Origin: JAOPZW01 sp963788935
GTDB lineage: Bacteria; Actinomycetota; Thermoleophilia; Solirubrobacterales; Solirubrobacteraceae
Length of the DNA stretch: 64,000 nucleotides
Direction of reading: 5' to 3'
Assembly: GCA_963788935.1 (NCBI GenBank)
Contig: CAWBIM010000006.1
Location: 186,001 to 250,000, forward strand
How positions within the stretch are numbered: position 1 is the first letter of the stretch; every line of letters starts with the position of its first letter. Both the position numbers and the translations under genes were made by a program. Below are positions 17,938-25,485 of this stretch, piece after piece. Below the pieces are notes generated by a model. It was given only the letters and a program-made list of their open reading frames with translations. It did not search any database and was not told where the DNA came from.

Positions 17938-18564
17938 ATGAGCCCGGTGTCGCCCGAGACGATCCAGCTGTGGGGCGGATCGCTCTGCCTGGACTTCGTC
18001 AACTCGGTCGACTACGACGCGAGCGACCGGCCGCTGCCGGCGCACGAGGCCCTGGCCGCGCCCGGCGACCTCGCGCGGTGGGCGCGACGCCTCGGGGTCT
18101 CGCGCGGGCGGCGGCTGCTCGGAGTCGACGCCGACGAGCTCGCCGCCGCCCACGACCTGCGCACCGCGCTGTACGCCGTCCTCGCCGCGGTCGCGCGCGA
18201 GCAGCGGCCGCCGGCGGTGGCGCTCGCCCGGCTGATGGCCGTGCACGCGGAGGCCGCCGCGCACGCGCGCCTCGCGCCGGCCGAGGGCGACGGCGAGGGC
18301 CCGCCGGCGTGGCGCATGGCCTGGCCCGCGGCCGACCCGCGCCGCGTCCGCTTCGCCGTGGCGGCGGACGCGGTCGCGCTGCTCGCCGACCCGGCCCGGC
18401 TCGACCGCCTGCGCCGCTGCCCCGGCCGGGACTGCGGATGGCTGTTCCTCGACACGAGCGGCCGGCGCCGCTGGTGCTCGATGGGCGCGTGCGGCAGCCG
18501 CGAGAAGATGCGCCGGATGTACGCCCGCCGGCGCGACGCCCACGGCTCCGCGCGTCCGCGATGA
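17938..18564 (+). CDS. ABATE/CGNR zinc-finger transcriptional regulator
   Basis: A 208-residue protein with the N-terminal ABATE domain, a stress-sensing domain (starting GGSLCLDFVNSVDY), and the C-terminal CGNR zinc finger. The finger reads CPGRDCGWLFLDTSGRRRWCSMGACGSREKMRRMYARR in short segments at about residues 162-200: four Cys plus the basic recognition region, with ACGSREK replacing the canonical CGNR tetrad. Its start lies 4 bases after the inverted repeat, suggesting autoregulation. Divergent azlCD is the likely target. Confidence 0.87.
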   Translation: MSPVSPETIQLWGGSLCLDFVNSVDYDASDRPLPAHEALAAPGDLARWARRLGVSRGRRLLGVDADELAAAHDLRTALYAVLAAVAREQRPPAVALARLMAVHAEAAAHARLAPAEGDGEGPPAWRMAWPAADPRRVRFAVAADAVALLADPARLDRLRRCPGRDCGWLFLDTSGRRRWCSMGACGSREKMRRMYARRRDAHGSARPR

Positions 18565-18571
18565 TTCCCCG

Positions 18572-18907
18572 ATGGCCTACGACGAGGACCTCGCCGGCCG
18601 GATCCGGGAGCTGATCTCCCTCGAGGCCGGCCTGACCGAGAAGAAGATGTTCGGCGGGCTCGCGTTCCTGATCGACGGGAACATGTCCGTCGCGGCGAGC
18701 AGCAAAGGCGGGCTCATGGTCCGCGTCGAACCGGCCGAGACCGACGCGCTGCTGAAGAAGCCGCACGTCGGGCCGTTCGAGATGCGCGGGCGGGAGATGC
18801 AGGGCTGGGTCCGCGTCGCCGGCGAGGGCGTGCGCACGAAGCGCCAGCTCGAGCCGTGGGTGCGCCGCGGCGTCGCCTACGCGCGCTCGCTGCCCGCCAA
18901 GGGCTGA
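18572..18907 (+). CDS. TfoX/Sxy N-terminal domain protein
   Basis: A 111-residue protein consisting of one TfoX N-terminal domain (LTEKKMFGGLAFLIDGNMSVAASSKGGLMVRVEP, ending with KRQLEPWVRRGVAYARSLP). In gammaproteobacteria TfoX activates competence genes; actinobacterial single-domain versions are uncharacterised. It starts 7 bases after the CGNR gene and may be cotranscribed. Role here unknown. Confidence 0.85.
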   Translation: MAYDEDLAGRIRELISLEAGLTEKKMFGGLAFLIDGNMSVAASSKGGLMVRVEPAETDALLKKPHVGPFEMRGREMQGWVRVAGEGVRTKRQLEPWVRRGVAYARSLPAKG

Positions 18908-18920
18908 CGCGGCCGGGGGC

Positions 18921-20177
18921 CTACGGCCCGACGGGTGGCGCGCCGGACTCGTCGCGGCGCAGCACGACCGGCCGGCCGTCCGGCTTCTGCGCGAGCACCT
19001 GGAAGAGGCCGATGAAGCCCGACTCGAACCCGCGCCGCGCGGTGCGCAGGTACAGCCGCCAGACGCGCATGCGCTCGGGCCCGGCGAGCTCGAGCGCGCG
19101 CTCGTGGTTGGCGTCGAGGCGCTCGCCCCAGTGCTTCAACGTCTCCGCGTAGTCGGCGTGGAAGCCCTCGACCGTCTGCGGGACGAGCCCGCCGCGCTCG
19201 ACCGCGAAGCAGATCCGCGAGACGTGGAGCGGCGCGGCGTCGGGGAACACGAAGCGCTCGGAGAACGGGCCGGCCTCGGGGTCGGTGTGGCGCAGCCGGG
19301 CGATGCCGTGGTTGAGCAGCCAGCCGCCGGGACGGAGCAGCGAGGACAGGCGCGCGGCGTACGCGTCGATGTTCGCGTTGCCGACGTGCTCGACCATCCC
19401 GATCGAGGCGATCTTGTCGAACGGCTCGCCGCTGAGGTCGCGCCAGTCCATGACGTGGACGTCGACGAGGTCGCCGACGCCGGCCTCCTCGGCCCGCTGG
19501 CGCGCGCGCACGGCCTGCGGCTCGGAGAGCGTCACGCCCGTCGCCCGGACGCCGTACTCCTTCGCCGCGTGGACGATGAAGCTGCCCCACCCGCAGCCGA
19601 CGTCGAGCAGGCGCTCGCCCGGCTGCAGCTGGAGCTTGCGGCAGACGAGGTCGAGCTTCGTGACCTGCGCCTCCTCGAGCGTCTGCGCCCCGCGCGAGAA
19701 GATCGCGCAGGAGTACGTCATCGACGCGTCGAGGAAGAGCGAGAAGAACTCGTTGCCGACGTCGTAGTGGTGGCGGACCGCGCGGAGGTCGCGCTCGCGC
19801 GAGTGCCGGCGGCCGATCGGGCGCAGCTCCGCCGCGGGCGGCTTGGGCGGCAGCGTCGGCCCGGTCGCGCGCACCGCGGCGGCGGCGAGCGTCGCCTTCG
19901 TGCGCAGGTCGAGCGGCGGCGGCTTCCAGGTGTCGAGGAGGTCGAGGACCGTGTCGAGGTCGTCGACCTCGATCTCGCCCGCGACGTACGCCCGCCCGAT
20001 CCCCAGCTGCCCGGGCGCGCGCAGGGCGTGGGCCAGCGCGCGCTCGGAGCGGACGGTGAACGTCGGCCCGCCGCCGTTGGTCGGCGGCAGCGACGTGCCG
20101 TCCCACAGGTCGATGCGGAACGGACGGTCGGGGAGGGCCTCGGCGATCGCCTCGCGCAGCGGTGCCGTCGTGCTCAC
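18921..20177 (-). CDS. Cyclopropane-fatty-acyl-phospholipid synthase family methyltransferase
   Basis: A 418-residue SAM-dependent enzyme that methylates or cyclopropanates unsaturated acyl chains in membrane lipids. The N-terminal substrate domain (about 1-110) precedes the methyltransferase domain with HYDVGNEFFSLFLDASMTYSCAIF, the SAM site LLDVGCGWGSFIVHAA, VTLSEPQ, SIGMVEHVGNANI and the C-terminal ERMRVWRLYLRTARRGFESGFIGLFQVL. GTG 20177 overlaps the desaturase stop by 4 bp, so the enzyme follows the one that makes its double-bond substrate. Whether the product is a cyclopropane or a mid-chain methyl group cannot be told. Confidence 0.9.
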   Translation of the reverse strand: MSTTAPLREAIAEALPDRPFRIDLWDGTSLPPTNGGGPTFTVRSERALAHALRAPGQLGIGRAYVAGEIEVDDLDTVLDLLDTWKPPPLDLRTKATLAAAAVRATGPTLPPKPPAAELRPIGRRHSRERDLRAVRHHYDVGNEFFSLFLDASMTYSCAIFSRGAQTLEEAQVTKLDLVCRKLQLQPGERLLDVGCGWGSFIVHAAKEYGVRATGVTLSEPQAVRARQRAEEAGVGDLVDVHVMDWRDLSGEPFDKIASIGMVEHVGNANIDAYAARLSSLLRPGGWLLNHGIARLRHTDPEAGPFSERFVFPDAAPLHVSRICFAVERGGLVPQTVEGFHADYAETLKHWGERLDANHERALELAGPERMRVWRLYLRTARRGFESGFIGLFQVLAQKPDGRPVVLRRDESGAPPVGP

Positions 20178-21151
20178 GGCTGGGCGGGCTGGACGGCCTT
20201 CCGGGCCATGCGCTCCGGCGCGATGCGCACGACGTCCCAGGCGAGTCCGAGCCGCTCGAGCGTCCAGATGACGCCGGCGGAGATGTCGACCTCGCGGCGG
20301 CCGAGGCCATGGGCCGCGGACGTCGGGAACGCGTGGTGGTTGTTGTGCCAGGCCTCGCCGAACGTGATCAGCGACAGCCAGGCGAGGTTGCGCGACTCGT
20401 CGTCGGTCTGGAACCGCTTGCGGCCGAAGAAGTGGCAGAGCGAGTTGATCGAGAACGTCGCGTGGTGCAGGACCAGCAGACGGACCACGCCGCCCCAGAG
20501 CACGCCGGTCAGGGCGCTCGTGAGGCTGCCGCCGATCAGCCAGCCGAGGAGGAACGGCGCGATGAAGCCCGCGAGCGCCCAGCCGATGAACGTGCGGTCG
20601 ACGAACGCGACCACCGGGTCCTTGAGCAGGTCCGGGGCGTAGCGCCTGCGGTTGCCGCGCTGCGTGTGGATGAACAGCCACCCGACGTGCGCGTGCGCGA
20701 GACCGCGCAGCGCGCCGCGCCAGCCGACACCGTGGTCGACGTGCGGGCTGTGCGGATCGCCGGGCTGGTCGGAGAACGCGTGGTGCTTGCGGTGGTCGGC
20801 CACCCAGGAGATGACCGGGCCCTCGATCGCCATCGAGCCGGCGACCGCGAAGAGGCCGCGCATGAACGGGCTCGTCTTGAAGCTCCGGTGGGTGAACAGC
20901 CGGTGGAAGCCGACCGTCACGCCGAGGCCGGAGAACGCATAGAAGATCGCGAACACGACGAGGTCGTGCCAGTGCAGCAGGTTGTTCCACAGCTGCCAGG
21001 CGACGACGCCCAGCAACAGGAACGGCACGACGGTCACGGTGCCCGTGATGATCCGGTCGCGGGTCTCGTGCAGGACGGGCTCGATGTCGTCGGCGCCCGG
21101 CTCAGGGGCCTCCGCCGGGGCGTCGAGGCGCGGGTCGGTCGTTGCTGCCAT
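20174..21151 (-). CDS. Acyl-CoA (delta-9-type) fatty acid desaturase
   Basis: A 325-residue membrane di-iron desaturase. The three histidine boxes are GFHRLFTHR (H83-H88), DHRKHHAFSD (H120, H123, H124) and AWHNNHHAF (about residue 265). Hydrophobic segments lie around 40-60, 65-80, 95-115 and 180-215. It introduces a double bond in fatty acyl chains, probably at C9. The downstream, translationally overlapping cyclopropane synthase homologue would act on that double bond. The upstream intergenic (21152-21333) holds an AT-richer stretch with promoter-like features. Confidence 0.9.
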   Translation of the reverse strand: MAATTDPRLDAPAEAPEPGADDIEPVLHETRDRIITGTVTVVPFLLLGVVAWQLWNNLLHWHDLVVFAIFYAFSGLGVTVGFHRLFTHRSFKTSPFMRGLFAVAGSMAIEGPVISWVADHRKHHAFSDQPGDPHSPHVDHGVGWRGALRGLAHAHVGWLFIHTQRGNRRRYAPDLLKDPVVAFVDRTFIGWALAGFIAPFLLGWLIGGSLTSALTGVLWGGVVRLLVLHHATFSINSLCHFFGRKRFQTDDESRNLAWLSLITFGEAWHNNHHAFPTSAAHGLGRREVDISAGVIWTLERLGLAWDVVRIAPERMARKAVQPAQP

Positions 21152-21277
21152 GCTTCTCCGTTCGGTGCGTTGCGCGAACCGCCCGCGAGTCTATGCGGGC
21201 ATGCGGTCCCATGCCTTGTGGGCTGGGCGCAATGTCCGCCGCCGGGCCACTCACCGCGGCGCAATCCCATAGTAGTG

Positions 21278-21302
21278 ATTGCAAGCGCAATTTTCGTTGA
21301 CA
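21278..21302. promoter_or_regulatory. AT-rich divergent promoter region with short inverted repeat and TTGACA
   Basis: Between the desaturase and the response regulator, ATTGC (21278-21282) and GCAAT (21287-21291) form an inverted repeat, followed by a consensus -35 TTGACA at 21297-21302. The stretch is conspicuously AT-rich against its surroundings. No convincing -10 was placed. A role for either gene is inferred from position. Confidence 0.35.
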
Positions 21303-21333
21303 GCGTCACGTCCGCGTCTGGACGCGCTCTACG

Positions 21334-22044
21334 GTGCAGATGACCGGTTCAACGGCGGTTCGCCCCATCCGCGTCCTGGTCGCCGACGACCACGAGATCG
21401 TCCGCGCCGGGATCACCCGTCTGCTCGACGGCGCCGAGGAGATCGAGGTCGTGGGCGTCGCCTGCGACGGAGCGGAGGCGGTCGACCGCTGCGGCGACCT
21501 CGATCCCGACATCGTCCTCATGGACCTGCAGATGCCCGGGACCGACGGCCTCACGGCGATCCGCGAGCTCTGCCGGGGCCGCCGGCGGACGCGCGTCGTC
21601 GTGCTGACCTCGTTCTCCGAGCCGCGCCGGATCACGGACGCGATCGACGCGGGCGCGGTCGGCTACCTGCTGAAGGACGCCGAGCCCGCCGAGTTGCTGG
21701 CCGGGATCCGCGCCGCCGCGGACGGCGGCTCGCCGCTGGCGCCGCGGGTCGCGGTGACGCTCGTGGCCGAGCGCCGCCACTCCGGCGCCCCCGAGCCCGT
21801 CGGCGACCGCGAGCGCGACCGCGAGCCGATCAGCGACCGCGAGCGCGAGGTGCTGGCCCTCGTCGGCGCGGGGGTCGCGAACAAGCAGATCGCCTTCCGG
21901 CTGGGCATCAGCCCGAAGACGGTCAAGAGCCACCTCAGCCACATCTTCCGCCAGATCGGCGTCAACGACCGCCTCCAGGCGGCGCTGTGGGCGCGGCGCC
22001 ACGGCCTCGTCGACGAGGCCGACGTCCGTCGCATCGGGTCCTAG
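21334..22044 (+). CDS. NarL/FixJ-type response regulator (orphan)
   Basis: A protein of up to 236 residues with a receiver domain (VLVADDHEIVRAGI; phosphoacceptor Asp in DIVLMDLQMPG; VVVLTSFSE; GYLLKDA) and a C-terminal LuxR helix-turn-helix (ISDREREVLALVGAGVANKQIAFRLGISPKTVKSHLSHIFRQIGVNDRLQAALWA). GTG 21334 or ATG 21340 could start it. No histidine kinase gene is adjacent, so its input is unknown. Confidence 0.9.
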   Translation: MQMTGSTAVRPIRVLVADDHEIVRAGITRLLDGAEEIEVVGVACDGAEAVDRCGDLDPDIVLMDLQMPGTDGLTAIRELCRGRRRTRVVVLTSFSEPRRITDAIDAGAVGYLLKDAEPAELLAGIRAAADGGSPLAPRVAVTLVAERRHSGAPEPVGDRERDREPISDREREVLALVGAGVANKQIAFRLGISPKTVKSHLSHIFRQIGVNDRLQAALWARRHGLVDEADVRRIGS

Positions 22045-22093
22045 GACCAGTGTCCTCTTGTGAACGGGACCGCCCGGAGCGGATGCTCCGTCC

Positions 22094-22753
22094 ATGCCGG
22101 GCACGCCCCCCCTCGGGCCCGCAGCGCTGTCGCACGTCCGTCGCCGGACGTCGCCTCCCGCTCGCCGGTCCGCCCCCTCCCTCGTCCTCGCGGTGGTCCT
22201 CGCGGCCGCGATCCTCGTCGCCGCCGCGCCCGCACGGGCGCAGGCGGCCTGCCCCTCCGCGTCGCTGACGGCGGCCGAGGCCCCGACCGCCGCCGTCGAG
22301 GCCGCGATCACGTGTCTCGTCAACGGCGAGCGGACCGCCCGCGGCCTCGAGACCGTCGAGCGCGCAGGAGCGCTCGACCTCGTCGCGCGGCGGCACGCGG
22401 CCGACATGGTGACCCGCCGCTACTTCGCGCACATCTCGCCGACGAACGGGACGGTCGAGAAGCGCGCCCGCCGCGGGGGCTATCTGACCGCGCCGTGCTG
22501 GGCGCTGGGCGAGGACCTCGGGTGGGCGCCGCCCGTGGTCTCGAGCCCGCAGGCCGTCGTCCAGGCGTGGATGGAGAGCCCGGGCCATCGCGCCGTCATC
22601 CTCGACCCGGACTTCCGCGAGGTGGGCATCGGGATCGTCGGCGAGGCGCCCACCGGCGACGGCGCGGGGGCGACGTTCGTGCTCGAGATGGGCGCGATGA
22701 CGGCGTGCGCGCGCGACCGCGCGAGCACGCGCGCGAGGATCCGCGTGAGCTGA
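22094..22753 (+). CDS. Secreted CAP (SCP/PR-1)-domain protein
   Basis: A 219-residue exported protein. A basic N-terminus and a hydrophobic stretch (SLVLAVVLAAAILVAAAPARAQA) form a signal peptide ending near residue 51. The CAP domain follows: CLVNGERTARGL, LVARRHAADMVTRRYFAHISPTNGT, GEDLGWAP, AWMESPGHRAVILDPDFREVGIGI. Bacterial CAP proteins occur at the cell surface and act in binding or wall-related roles that are poorly defined. A close paralogue is encoded at 33050. Confidence 0.87.
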   Translation: MPGTPPLGPAALSHVRRRTSPPARRSAPSLVLAVVLAAAILVAAAPARAQAACPSASLTAAEAPTAAVEAAITCLVNGERTARGLETVERAGALDLVARRHAADMVTRRYFAHISPTNGTVEKRARRGGYLTAPCWALGEDLGWAPPVVSSPQAVVQAWMESPGHRAVILDPDFREVGIGIVGEAPTGDGAGATFVLEMGAMTACARDRASTRARIRVS

Positions 22754-22859
22754 GCGGGCCGGCCCGGTCTACGCCGCCCCTCGATCCTCGCCGTCGGCCG
22801 TCCGGCTACCCCTCGCAAGGGGCAACAAAAGTTCACCCTTCGCGCCTAGGCACCCCTGG

Positions 22860-22969
22860 TATGTTCGCGCTCGTACGGCCGGGTGAAGCGCCCGGCGAGG
22901 CAGTGCGGGCGGCGCAGGTCGTTGCTTCATCAGCATCCTCCGCGAGACGCAGCACGAAAACGTGGAGGG
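22860..22969 (+). promoter_or_regulatory. Leader region of the cold-shock gene
   Basis: A TATGTT -10-like hexamer at 22860-22865 is followed by about 105 bases of leader. The leader has a 6-bp hairpin GCCGGG/CCCGGC (22878-22883 and 22891-22896) and the ribosome site GGAGGG at 22964-22969. Long structured leaders are typical of cold-shock mRNAs; the promoter position is a guess. Confidence 0.35.
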
Positions 22970-22975
22970 TTCGGT

Positions 22976-23179
22976 ATGGCCACCGGAACGGTGAAGTGGT
23001 TCAACGACGACAAGGGCTTCGGCTTCATCACGCCCGACGAGTCCGGCAAGGACCTCTTCGTCCACCACTCGGCGATCGTCGCCGACGGGTTCCGCACGCT
23101 GCCCGAGGGCGCCCGCGTGGAGTACGACGCGGAGTCGGGCGACAAGGGCCCCAAGGCGGTCAACGTCCGGCGCGTCTGA
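22976..23179 (+). CDS. csp: Cold-shock protein (CspA family)
   Basis: A 67-residue single cold-shock domain. RNP1 reads KGFGFITPD and RNP2 reads LFVHHSAI, the nucleic-acid-binding motifs on the beta barrel. It begins with MATGTVKWFNDDKGFG, the standard start, at ATG 22976 with GGAGGG seven bases upstream. It would act as an RNA chaperone. The gene is transcribed alone. Confidence 0.95.
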   Translation: MATGTVKWFNDDKGFGFITPDESGKDLFVHHSAIVADGFRTLPEGARVEYDAESGDKGPKAVNVRRV

Positions 23180-23234
23180 CGCGCCGCACCACGAGCGCCC
23201 GGCGCCGGCGCGCCGGGCGCGCGTGATCGCGCCC

Positions 23235-23645
23235 TCAGACGTCGAGCACGACGTTCCCGCGCCAGCCGTCGCGGTCCCGATGCAGCTCGAGGTCGTGGTA
23301 GGTGACCGCCTTGACGCGGTGCCGCGGCTCGCATCTGCGCCCGACGACGACGGCCGTGACCGAGTCCTCGCCGACGACGAGGTCGCGCGCCTCGTCCGGC
23401 ACGAGGCCGTCGGTCTCGGCGAGGAGGACGAGCTCCGCCATCCACTCGGCGAGCAGCGCGCCGCGGTCGGTCGCCTCGACCTCGACGGTCCGCTGGGCGC
23501 GGTCGCCGGCGGCCGGTCCTCGGTCCTCCTCGAGCAGGTCGCGCAGCGCGTGCACGGCCTGGCGGAAGATCGCCGCCTCGCTGCGCGCGCGTAGCTCGAG
23601 CTGCAGCTCGGCGGTGTGCTCGATCCAGCGGTGACTCGGCTCCAT
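23235..23645 (-). CDS. Archease family protein
   Basis: A 136-residue protein of the archease fold (starting WIEHTAELQLELRARSEAAIFRQAVHALRDLL, with AEWMAELVLLAETDGLVPDEA and ending HDLELHRDRDGWRGNVVLDV). Archease helps activate the RNA ligase RtcB by promoting guanylylation. No rtcB is present in the window. The acidic metal-binding positions near the N- and C-termini are retained in outline. It sits 42 bases downstream of the B12-binding regulator gene on the same strand. Confidence 0.8.
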   Translation of the reverse strand: MEPSHRWIEHTAELQLELRARSEAAIFRQAVHALRDLLEEDRGPAAGDRAQRTVEVEATDRGALLAEWMAELVLLAETDGLVPDEARDLVVGEDSVTAVVVGRRCEPRHRVKAVTYHDLELHRDRDGWRGNVVLDV

Positions 23646-23687
23646 GCGTTCCGGGTGTCGTGGCCGCTCCGAACGGCTGCGCGAACG

Positions 23688-24617
23688 CTACGCGTTGTGC
23701 GGCGCGGAAACCAGATCTGCCGCGACGATGGGGTCGGCGGGGAGCGGCTCGGCGCCGATCCGCGCCGCCAGCGCGGGCGTCGCGCCCCGCCCGCCGACGC
23801 ACATGCGCCGCGTGGATGCCAGGCCGGCGAGGTCGTCGGCGGCGCGGACGAGCGGCTCGGCGAGGGCGGCGGCGACGACGACGAGGTCGGCGTCGAGCTG
23901 GTCGGCGACGCTCGCGATCGCGACGGTCGGCGTGTCGGCGCCCAGGTAGCAGACCCGCCACCCGCGGCCGCGGAGCGCCAGGGCGAACGCGAGCAGGCCG
24001 AGCTCGTGGCGCTCGTCCGAGGCGCAGGCGAGGACGGCGCGCGGGCCGACGCCGGCGTCCCAGCCGCGCGCGAGCGCGTGCAGGCGGCCGGCGACGACGG
24101 CCGTGGCGAAGTGCTCCTGGCCGACCGTGACCGCGCCGCGGGCCCAGCCCTCGCCGAGGTCCTCGAGGAACGGCAGGATCACCTCGCGCAGGACCGTGTC
24201 GAGGGCGTAGGCGGCGAGCAGGCGGTCGAAGGCGTCCTCGGCCTTGGCCTCGTCGAGGGCGAGCAGGGCGTCGCGCAGTTCGGCGCCGAGCGCGGCGAGG
24301 TCGGCCGTGGAGGCGCGCGGCGCGGCGGTGCCGGTGGCCGCGGCGGCGGGCGCCTCGGCCGCGGCCAGACGTGCGGCGACCGCCGGCGAGTAGCCGCGCT
24401 CGATGTGGTCGAGCATCCGGCGCACGCGCTGCTCGTCGGCCGAGGTGTAGAGGCGTTGGCCGGAGCGCGAGCGCTGCGGGCGCAGGACGCCGTAGCGGCG
24501 CTCCCAGGCCCGGAGGACGTCGGGCGTCACGCCCACCCGCCGGCTCAACTGGCCGATGCGCAGCCCCGCGGTCGGCGCCACGAAGCCCGGTCTGCCGGAC
24601 GAGCCGGAGTTGTCCAC
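23688..24617 (-). CDS. MerR-type regulator with B12-binding domain (CarH/LitR-like photoreceptor)
   Basis: A 309-residue protein with a MerR winged helix (residues 19-75: LRIGQLSRRVGVTPDVLRAWERRYGVL) followed by a cobalamin-binding module. The four-helix cap contains W158 and E168-H169, exactly the Wx9EH spacing of CarH photoreceptors, and the Rossmann part has E202-x-H204-x-x-G207, whose His would coordinate cobalt. In CarH, adenosylcobalamin gives a DNA-binding tetramer in the dark and light disrupts it. The residue after W158 is Ala159, where Thermus CarH has a His used as light-state ligand. The gene diverges from an ECF sigma gene across three 11-bp repeats. Light control is inferred. 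Confidence 0.88.
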   Translation of the reverse strand: MDNSGSSGRPGFVAPTAGLRIGQLSRRVGVTPDVLRAWERRYGVLRPQRSRSGQRLYTSADEQRVRRMLDHIERGYSPAVAARLAAAEAPAAAATGTAAPRASTADLAALGAELRDALLALDEAKAEDAFDRLLAAYALDTVLREVILPFLEDLGEGWARGAVTVGQEHFATAVVAGRLHALARGWDAGVGPRAVLACASDERHELGLLAFALALRGRGWRVCYLGADTPTVAIASVADQLDADLVVVAAALAEPLVRAADDLAGLASTRRMCVGGRGATPALAARIGAEPLPADPIVAADLVSAPHNA

Positions 24618-24634
24618 GAGCGATCAGGGTACTT

Positions 24635-24678
24635 CTTGGACAAGAGCTTGACAAGCCCTGGACAAGCTGTTCAACTTG
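24635..24678. promoter_or_regulatory. CarH-type operator: three in-phase 11-bp repeats overlapping a TTGACA -35
   Basis: T-n-n-A-C-A-A-G occurs three times at exact 11-base steps, with T at 24637, 24648 and 24659 and ACA at 24640, 24651 and 24662. A degenerate fourth unit has T at 24670. This is the nnTnnACAnnn direct-repeat operator design of CarH proteins. The second repeat contains TTGACA (24648-24653), and on the opposite strand a TTGTCA is followed 17 bases on by TACCCT. Binding would block both divergent promoters. Confidence 0.75.
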
Positions 24679-24689
24679 GCACAATCGCA

Positions 24690-25226
24690 ATGCCCCCCCG
24701 GCCCAGCTCCAATCTCCGCGATCACGCCGCGTTCAGCCGCGCCTACCTGCAGCACGCGCGGACGGTCCACAAGGCCGCGATGGCGATCCTCGACGACCAC
24801 GCCCGCGCCCAGGACGTCGTGCAGGACGTCTTCCTGCGCCTCTGGCGCCGGCCCGAGGCCTTCGACGCGCGCCGCGGCTCGCTCGGTCCGTTCCTGCGGG
24901 TGATGGCGCGCTCGCGGGCGCTCGACGTCCGGCGCGAGCAACAGGCCGTGCACCGCGTCAGCGACCGCCTGCGCCTGACCACCGAGCCCCTCACGGTCCC
25001 CGCCGACAGCGGCTACGCCCCCGAGCGCGAGGACATCCGCCGGGCGATGCGCGGGCTGCCGGCCGGCCAGCGCGAGGCGCTCGTCCTCACGTACTGGGGC
25101 GGGCTGACGGCGGAGGAGCTCGCGCGCCACGCGGACGTCCCGCTCGGCACGGCGAAGAGCCGTGTGCGCCTCGGGGTCATGCGCCTGCGGTCGGCGTACG
25201 ACACGAGCGACGCCGCGGCGGCCTGA
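24690..25226 (+). CDS. ECF-type RNA polymerase sigma factor (LitS-like by context)
   Basis: A 178-residue sigma factor with region 2 (AFSRAYLQHARTVHKAAMAILDDHARAQDVVQDVFLRLWRRPEAFD) and region 4 (AMRGLPAGQREALVLTYWGGLTAEELARHADVPLGTAKSRVRLGVMRLRSAY). ATG 24690 lies only 12 bases after the repeat operator and 4 bases after a CACAAT -10-like element, so the mRNA may be leaderless. In Streptomyces a LitR regulator and an adjacent ECF factor LitS control light-induced carotenoid genes; the same divergent pairing here suggests an equivalent. No anti-sigma gene is adjacent. No carotenoid genes are in the window. Confidence 0.87.
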   Translation: MPPRPSSNLRDHAAFSRAYLQHARTVHKAAMAILDDHARAQDVVQDVFLRLWRRPEAFDARRGSLGPFLRVMARSRALDVRREQQAVHRVSDRLRLTTEPLTVPADSGYAPEREDIRRAMRGLPAGQREALVLTYWGGLTAEELARHADVPLGTAKSRVRLGVMRLRSAYDTSDAAAA

Positions 25227-25485
25227 GAGGTCTTTGCGGCTGTGGCGTCCCGCTCGGGCGGGGCGCCGGGTCTCGACGTGGGCGGACAGCGCGGCGAGGG
25301 GGAGCGGACAGCGGGAAGTTCTCGTCGAGACTCCACGGCGTCAGTCCCACCGCCCCTCGCCGACCAGTCCGCCCGCGCCGCGAGAACCGGCGAGCGCATG
25401 AGCGGAACGCCAAAGCCACACGAACCCCGTCACCGCATCACCGCACGACCACGGACGCCGGTGCGGGCGGTGTTACGGTGGCGCC

